This document shows positions 59,128 through 64,000 of a stretch of DNA of 64,000 bases, in pieces. The first letter of the stretch is position 1. Each line of letters opens with the position of its first letter. The DNA lies in assembly GCA_023518375.1 (NCBI GenBank), contig CP068450.1, forward strand, positions 434,001 to 498,000, given 5' to 3'. The translations under genes and the position numbers were made by a program. This DNA is from Candidatus Hepatincola sp. Av (GTDB lineage: Bacteria > Pseudomonadota > Alphaproteobacteria > WRAU01 > Hepatincolaceae). Below the pieces are notes generated by a model. It was not told where the DNA came from and did not search any database. It worked only from the letters and a program-made list of their open reading frames with translations.

Positions 59128-59697
59128 ATGACTAACCATAGTAATCTTCCTATTATTGTTGCCATTAGTGGAGCCAGCGGTTCTATTTATGGTATTCGTT
59201 TACTAGAAGAATTAAAAAAATTAAAACAAAAAACCATTTTAGTAGTTTCTAATATGGGCTTTACTACTTTAAAGCAAGAATTAAATTTAAGCCCTAAAGA
59301 AGTTATTGCCCTAGCTGATGATTATTATGAAAATAGTAATTTATCAGCACCTATTTCTTCTGGTAGTTACTTATGCCAAGGTATGATTGTGGCTCCTTGC
59401 TCTATAAAAAGTTTATCGGGAATTGCTAATTCTTATAACGATAATCTAATTACCCGTAGTGCTGATGTGATTCTTAAAGAAAAAAGAAAATTAATTTTAT
59501 TAGTTAGGGAATCACCTCTTCATTTAGGACATTTACAATTAATGGTACAAGCAACTAGTTGTGGTGCAATTATTTGCCCACCAATGCCTGCATTTTATAA
59601 TTCACCAGAAACTATTAATGATGTTGTGAACCATAGTGTTTTCCGCTCTTTAGATTTACTAAATATTACTAATAATTATAAAAAACGTTGGCACTAA
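59128..59697 (+). CDS. ubiX: Flavin prenyltransferase UbiX
   Basis: A 189-residue enzyme that makes prenylated FMN for the UbiD decarboxylase of ubiquinone synthesis. The blocks AISGASGSIYGIRLLE, IVAPCSIKSLSGIANSYNDNLI, RKLILLVRESPLHLGHL and PPMPAFYNSPETI are all characteristic. UbiD is not in this window. It fits the presence of the quinone-linked succinate dehydrogenase. Confidence 0.96.
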   Translation: MTNHSNLPIIVAISGASGSIYGIRLLEELKKLKQKTILVVSNMGFTTLKQELNLSPKEVIALADDYYENSNLSAPISSGSYLCQGMIVAPCSIKSLSGIANSYNDNLITRSADVILKEKRKLILLVRESPLHLGHLQLMVQATSCGAIICPPMPAFYNSPETINDVVNHSVFRSLDLLNITNNYKKRWH

Positions 59698-59884
59698 AAA
59701 TTATTATATTTAATTACAACTTTTGTTAGAAATAGTTATAATTTGTTATAAATGTTAAAGAATTATATTTTAGTTATTTACTTACAAATAAAAGTCCTTT
59801 AAACTTTAATTATTAATTACATAAATTTTAATAAATTTTATAATGTAATATTAGCTAAAATATTCATAAGGAAGCATTAAAACT

Positions 59885-60532
59885 ATGGTTACTAATAGAT
59901 CATCTAGAAATTACAATCAAGAATATCCTATGACTAATAGGAATTATGAACCTCCAATAAGAGATAGGTACGCAGGCTTTAACAACTCAAGTCGCAACAA
60001 CCCAAACTATAGCACTGTAAATTATAACTCACGGGAACCTAATTACTCTTATAATTCTCAACCTTACCCTATACGTAATAATGATGATTCTTATCACTAC
60101 CCTATGTATAACAACATGGAAAGAACCAACCGTAGAGTAAACTATAATAACTACTACCAACAGGATAACTATTACCCTCAACCTAGAAATAGAAACCTAG
60201 ATGGTAATAGTGGAAGAAATAATTACAATTATAACAATTACAACGATTACTCCCAACCTGTTAGATATCCTAGCAATAGGTATAGAGAGCCCTATAACCA
60301 ACCTAATTACGACAACTATACAATAAACGATAGGCGTTCAAACTTCAGGGATTCCAGAAATAACTACAATTATTCTAATTATAACGACTACCCTCAAGAT
60401 AGGCGTGCCTATGCAACTACATCACAAGATCCTTATGCAGATAGGTATAATAATAGGCAAAGTAGAAGCTCTTATTACCCAGATTACCCCGAGTACAATG
60501 GTAACCGTAGAAAACCAAGAGAAAGTTACTAA
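59885..60532 (+). CDS. Asn/Tyr/Arg-rich low-complexity protein
   Basis: A 215-residue protein of which 47 Asn, 38 Tyr and 29 Arg make up about 53%. It has one Lys, no Cys and no Trp: a basic protein in an AT-rich genome that avoids the AAA lysine codon. There is no hydrophobic segment or signal peptide. An internal repeat RNNYNYNNYNDYSQP (about 111) recurs as RNNYNYSNYNDYPQD (about 158). Composition like this resembles prion-like, RNA-binding, condensate-forming proteins. No family is recognised. AAGGAAG precedes the ATG, and a second low-complexity gene follows after 60 bases. Confidence 0.75.
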   Translation: MVTNRSSRNYNQEYPMTNRNYEPPIRDRYAGFNNSSRNNPNYSTVNYNSREPNYSYNSQPYPIRNNDDSYHYPMYNNMERTNRRVNYNNYYQQDNYYPQPRNRNLDGNSGRNNYNYNNYNDYSQPVRYPSNRYREPYNQPNYDNYTINDRRSNFRDSRNNYNYSNYNDYPQDRRAYATTSQDPYADRYNNRQSRSSYYPDYPEYNGNRRKPRESY

Positions 60533-60592
60533 TAATAGTAACTTATATAATAATTTTTCTCTTTAATTCTTTTTAATACAAAGAGTATTAGT

Positions 60593-61564
60593 ATGTATAA
60601 ATATTCACCTTTTAAAAGAAATATTAATAATAGTGTAACTTTTATTAAACCTTTTAAACAAAAACTTTTTACTAAACCACAAACTACAATAGCTTCAAGT
60701 TCATTAGGTAAGTTATCTTACCCTAGTAAAACCTTAGCAAATAGGTTTTTTACAGTAAAGCCTATTATGGCTAGTAATGTTGTTAACAGGAATAAAAAAC
60801 CAAACTCTTACAAAAAGTTAGAAGTAAAAAACCAAAAATTAGGGCAAAGATTAGGAGTCTTGAATAATACATATTTTTCAAAACTACCAAAAATTAACAC
60901 AGTAATACCTATAAAACAACGTTTTAAAAATAGTCCTACAACCCTTAACCCCTTATTTAAAAGGGAAAAAATTATAAGTAAAAAACTAAATTCTTCATTT
61001 AGAAAACCATTTAATACATCTTATAACTTAAAATTTCAACCTACTTTTAAAAAATCACCTATTTCTTTTGCATTCATTCCAAGTAATAGTTTTACTCCTA
61101 TTTCCCAATCTTCTACAAGGTTTAATAATTTTAGTAGCCCATTTAATGTAAAACCATATGGAATCACTAAAAATACTTTTAGTAATTCTCATTTTAGTGG
61201 TAATTCTATGAGTAATAAATCTAGTTTTTCTAAACCTAAGGTTCATGCACCTATTAAATTTAATAATAAAGCAATCACACCCTTAGGCTCTAAAGGTAAC
61301 TCTTTTTCCAACCAATATAGTAATTTTAATAGTAATAAATTCTTTAATAATAACTGGCGAAAAAATTACCAAACTGTTAAGGTGAAAACTTTACCTTTAA
61401 AAATTAATACTTTTAATAACTCTAAGCAATATATACCTATCAAGCAAGGTTATTCAAATACTATTAATATACCAATAAAATATACTAAGCCTAACCAATA
61501 TGTTCCTTTTGCTAGTAATAGAAATTACAGCTTTATCAATTCTAAAAATAAATTTATATATTAA
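60593..61564 (+). CDS. Lys/Phe/Asn/Ser-rich basic low-complexity protein
   Basis: A 323-residue protein, about half of it Lys (46), Asn (46), Ser (about 42) and Phe (31). It has about 10 Arg but only 2 acidic residues (both Glu, no Asp), giving an estimated net charge near +54. There is no signal peptide, no membrane span and no domain, and it appears disordered throughout. Such a charge suggests binding to nucleic acid, lipid A or an acidic partner. It follows the Tyr/Arg-rich gene by 60 bases and precedes trmFO by 10 bases. No family is recognised; AT-rich bias alone is a weaker explanation. Confidence 0.72.
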   Translation: MYKYSPFKRNINNSVTFIKPFKQKLFTKPQTTIASSSLGKLSYPSKTLANRFFTVKPIMASNVVNRNKKPNSYKKLEVKNQKLGQRLGVLNNTYFSKLPKINTVIPIKQRFKNSPTTLNPLFKREKIISKKLNSSFRKPFNTSYNLKFQPTFKKSPISFAFIPSNSFTPISQSSTRFNNFSSPFNVKPYGITKNTFSNSHFSGNSMSNKSSFSKPKVHAPIKFNNKAITPLGSKGNSFSNQYSNFNSNKFFNNNWRKNYQTVKVKTLPLKINTFNNSKQYIPIKQGYSNTINIPIKYTKPNQYVPFASNRNYSFINSKNKFIY

Positions 61565-61574
61565 TTGCTAAATA

Positions 61575-62948
61575 ATGTTAAAAATACCTAATGTTAGTGT
61601 TATTGGAGCAGGTTTAGCTGGTTGCGAAGTTGCTTTTCAGTTAGCTAATGCTAATATTCCCGTTTTGTTATACGAAATGAAGCCCCATAAATATAGTCCG
61701 GCACATATATCTAATAATTTTTCCGAACTAGTTTGTTCTAATTCTTTAAGGAGTAACTCCTTAAATTCAGCTATTGGTCTTTTACATGAAGAACTTAGGG
61801 CTTTAGGTTCATTATGCTTACATAGTGCTTATGCTAACAGAGTTCCTGCAGGTGATGCCCTAGCAGTTGATAGAGAAAATTTTTCTAAAACTATTACTAA
61901 TACCATTAAAAAGCATCCTAATATTACGGTCATTAATGAAGAAATTACTCAAATTCCTATGGAAAATATTGTGGTAATAGCCACAGGACCTTTAACAACT
62001 GAAGGTTTAAGTAATAGTATTATAGAATTAATTGGGGAAAAATCTTTAAATTTTTTTGATGCCATTGCTCCTATTGTATACAAAGACAGCATAGATTTCT
62101 CTAAAGCATGGTGGCAATCTAGGTATAATAAAACCAGTAATGACTACATTAATTGTGGTTTAACAGAAGAAGAATATAATACTTTCTATAATGCCCTCAT
62201 AGCAGCTGATTCCATTGATGCCAAAAACTGGGAACAAGATATTCCCTTTTTTGAAGGTTGTTTACCCATTGAAGTTATGGCTAATAGGGGGAAGCAAACC
62301 CTGTTATTTGGATGTATGAAACCTGTAGGTTTATTAAACCCGCATACTCAAGAACAACCCTTTGCGGCATTACAACTAAGGCAAGATAATAATTATGGAA
62401 CACTGTATAATATTGTGGGCTTTCAAACAAGGTTGAAATATGCTGAACAAAAGAAAGTATTACGATTAATTCCAGCTTTAAAAAACACTGAATTTGCTAA
62501 ACTTGGGAGTATTCATAAAAATACTTTTATTAACTCACCTAGAGTATTAAATGGTAATTTATCTTTAAAAAACAACAGTAATATCTTTTTTGCAGGACAA
62601 ATTACTGGTTGCGAAGGTTATTGTGAAAGTATTGCTATGGGCTTTTTATGTGCTTTATTTATTAAACAACAAATTTTTAAAGCAACGTTTACCTTACCAA
62701 AAATTTCAGCATTACATGCTATTTTAAACCATGTAATAAATAGTGAAAACTCTAATTTTCAACCTTCAAATATTAATTTTGGTTTATTTCCTAACTTAGA
62801 TTTATCTAATTCAGTTTTAGCCAACTCTAAAAAAATTCCTAAAAAAGTAAAAAGAGAAAAAATCTGTGAACTAGCTTTACAGAACTTAGTAAGTTTACAG
62901 GAGGATCTACTTAATAAAAAACTTATAACTAAACAACCTACAACCTAA
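61575..62948 (+). CDS. trmFO: Folate-dependent tRNA(U54) methyltransferase TrmFO
   Basis: A 457-residue flavoprotein that makes ribothymidine 54 in tRNA using methylenetetrahydrofolate. The FAD motif GAGLAGCEVAFQLA is at the start, with ELVCSNSLRSN, the ALAVDREN and PIEVMANRG blocks and the C-terminal AGQITGCEGYCESIAMG. Length is normal. The start has no good ribosome binding site and lies 10 bases after the basic low-complexity gene, hinting at coupled translation. The 3' end overlaps fabH (convergent) by 11 bases. Confidence 0.96.
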   Translation: MLKIPNVSVIGAGLAGCEVAFQLANANIPVLLYEMKPHKYSPAHISNNFSELVCSNSLRSNSLNSAIGLLHEELRALGSLCLHSAYANRVPAGDALAVDRENFSKTITNTIKKHPNITVINEEITQIPMENIVVIATGPLTTEGLSNSIIELIGEKSLNFFDAIAPIVYKDSIDFSKAWWQSRYNKTSNDYINCGLTEEEYNTFYNALIAADSIDAKNWEQDIPFFEGCLPIEVMANRGKQTLLFGCMKPVGLLNPHTQEQPFAALQLRQDNNYGTLYNIVGFQTRLKYAEQKKVLRLIPALKNTEFAKLGSIHKNTFINSPRVLNGNLSLKNNSNIFFAGQITGCEGYCESIAMGFLCALFIKQQIFKATFTLPKISALHAILNHVINSENSNFQPSNINFGLFPNLDLSNSVLANSKKIPKKVKREKICELALQNLVSLQEDLLNKKLITKQPTT

Positions 62949-63906
62949 AAATTGCAGCACCCCAAGTGAAACCAGCACCCATAGCTTCAGATAAAATTAA
63001 ATCCCCTGCTTTCACCTTATTATTTTTTATAGCATAATCTAATGCCAATGGGATAGATGCTGCCGAAGTATTTGCGTGTTGATCTAGTGTTATTATTACT
63101 TTTTCTATGGGTAAACTTAATTTATTTGCCATAGATTTTAAAATTCTAATATTTGCCTGATGAGGCACAAGGTAATCAATATCACTTTTGGTTAGATTAT
63201 TTTTTTGTAAAATTTCTGTTGCTAAACTTGCCATATTAATTACTGCATGTTTAAATACTTCACCACCATTCATAGTAATATAACCAACAGTAGCAGTAGA
63301 AGAAGGACCACCCGTTGTTTGTAAATGGCAACCATAATCACCATTGGAACGTAATTCTGTAGCTAAGATGCCAGCGGATCCGTTTTTAGGATCTTCCTTT
63401 GTTGCTTCTAAAATAACTGCTCCGGCTCCATCACCAAAAAGCACACAAGTATTTCTATCTTTCCAATTAACAATTTTACTAAATACTTCAGTTCCTACTA
63501 ATAATATTCTTTTGGCTTTACCCGAAGTAATTAAGGAATCAGCCACAGATAAACCATAAATAAAGCCAGAACATACTGCTTGTACATCAAAAGCATAGCC
63601 ATGCTTCATTCCTAATTTACTTTGTAAAATTGTTGCTGTAGAAGGAAATGTTAAATCGGGTGTTGTGGTACATACTATAATAGCATCTAAATCTTTTTCT
63701 GTTAATTTTGCACTATTTAAACATTGTTTACTAGCTGCTAAGGCAAGGTCAGACGAAGTTTCAGATTCAGCAGCAATATGCCGTTGCTTAATACCAGTAC
63801 GGGAAACAATCCATTCATCAGTTGTATCTACCGTTTTAGCTAAGTCGTTATTTGTTAATATTTTTTTTGGTAAATATGAACCCGTAGCAATAATTTTTGC
63901 AAACAT
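62938..63906 (-). CDS. fabH: Beta-ketoacyl-ACP synthase III
   Basis: A 322-residue condensing enzyme that starts fatty-acid chains from acetyl-CoA and malonyl-ACP. The catalytic triad is Cys112 (VQAVCSGF), His249 (PHQANIRI) and Asn279 (HANTSAAS). I use the ATG at 63906, six bases after AGGA, rather than the upstream TTG. The end of a plsX-like gene lies just upstream on the same strand, matching the conserved plsX-fabH order. Convergent overlap with trmFO. Confidence 0.96.
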   Translation of the reverse strand: MFAKIIATGSYLPKKILTNNDLAKTVDTTDEWIVSRTGIKQRHIAAESETSSDLALAASKQCLNSAKLTEKDLDAIIVCTTTPDLTFPSTATILQSKLGMKHGYAFDVQAVCSGFIYGLSVADSLITSGKAKRILLVGTEVFSKIVNWKDRNTCVLFGDGAGAVILEATKEDPKNGSAGILATELRSNGDYGCHLQTTGGPSSTATVGYITMNGGEVFKHAVINMASLATEILQKNNLTKSDIDYLVPHQANIRILKSMANKLSLPIEKVIITLDQHANTSAASIPLALDYAIKNNKVKAGDLILSEAMGAGFTWGAAIFRL

Positions 63907-63933
63907 TAACAATCCTAAATTATGAAGTTCTAA

Positions 63934-64000
63934 TTATATTAATTCTTCTTTTATTTTTTCATTTACTTTGCCTATAACTAAATTATAAGCAACCCCTACG
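63934..64000 (-). CDS. plsX: Probable 3' end of plsX (cut by the window edge)
   Basis: The last 22 codons of a gene read VGVAYNLVIGKVNEKIKEELI and stop at 63934. Size and pattern fit the C-terminus of phosphate acyltransferase PlsX, which starts phospholipid synthesis. Assignment rests mostly on plsX preceding fabH in alphaproteobacteria. Its gap to the fabH start is 27 bases. The rest lies beyond the window. Confidence 0.5.
   Translation of the reverse strand, partial: VGVAYNLVIGKVNEKIKEELI

Noticed and set aside
61055-61246. 63-residue basic frame opposite the Lys/Phe-rich protein
   Set aside because: Shadow frame with no start signal and no recognisable pattern.

Overview
The window is very AT-rich DNA (roughly 30% GC by eye) from a reduced-genome alphaproteobacterium, most likely a host-associated one of the Rickettsiales/Holosporales type. 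I infer this from gene content and order; no rRNA or tRNA gene is visible to prove it. Alphaproteobacterial signatures include a fused ispDF divergent from dusB, trkA-hfq-hflX, lipA-ratA, plsX-fabH, the cluster members metG/tatD/PhnP-like hydrolase, sdhCDAB and trmFO. Long gene-poor spacers, decayed gene copies, truncated ORFs and many short lipoproteins of no recognised family fit a genome under reduction. No IS element, CRISPR array, rRNA or tRNA gene was found.

Layout. 1-5,200: an ornithine-cyclodeaminase-family enzyme, several tiny or broken genes, a TRL-like lipoprotein and a MAPEG-family membrane protein, separated by repeat-bearing spacers. 5,200-5,900: a spacer holding two perfect tandem DnaA boxes. 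5,900-17,600: fumC, a DASS-type dicarboxylate/anion transporter, lipA-ratA, a DUF4422-GT8 glycosyltransferase, metG, a Ser/Asn-rich lipoprotein, a 4-TM protein, a zinc-ribbon-like protein and a frameshifted gene. 17,700-21,800: tatD, a decayed copy and then the intact copy of a PhnP-like hydrolase, and a 5'-damaged DUF4393-like gene. 21,800-26,200: mostly gene desert around one zincin protease. 26,200-31,600: an FkbM methyltransferase, hflX, hfq, trkA and sdhE. 31,700-33,200: two related secreted proteins. 33,600-41,300: aspA, two dcu transporters and sdhCDAB on one strand. 41,600-46,700: dusB, ispDF, lpxB, gloA and a membrane-anchored ankyrin protein. 46,800-50,750: exported flavodoxin, exported CMD-family protein, an Abi-like HEPN protein and galU. 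51,000-64,000: pepN, ferredoxin, GMP-reductase-like enzyme, purB-purA, ubiX, two adjacent low-complexity proteins, trmFO, fabH and the end of plsX.

Physiology. AspA, two Dcu carriers, FumC, a DASS carrier and succinate dehydrogenase together suggest growth on imported aspartate and C4-dicarboxylates: aspartate to fumarate, then malate or succinate, linked to the quinone pool. LpxB and GalU imply lipid A and UDP-glucose synthesis; IspDF implies the MEP isoprenoid route; FabH/PlsX imply fatty-acid and phospholipid synthesis; PurA/PurB and a GMP-reductase-like enzyme handle purine interconversion. Candidate host-interaction or defence genes are the zincin, the ankyrin protein, the glycosyltransferase, the FkbM enzyme and the Abi protein.

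The most novel-looking element is the adjacent pair of disordered proteins at 59,885-61,564: one Asn/Tyr/Arg-rich with almost no Lys, the next Lys/Phe/Asn/Ser-rich with almost no acidic residue. The other leading items are the tandem DnaA boxes, a 203-bp perfectly identical tract shared by the two dcu genes, and several visible stages of gene decay.
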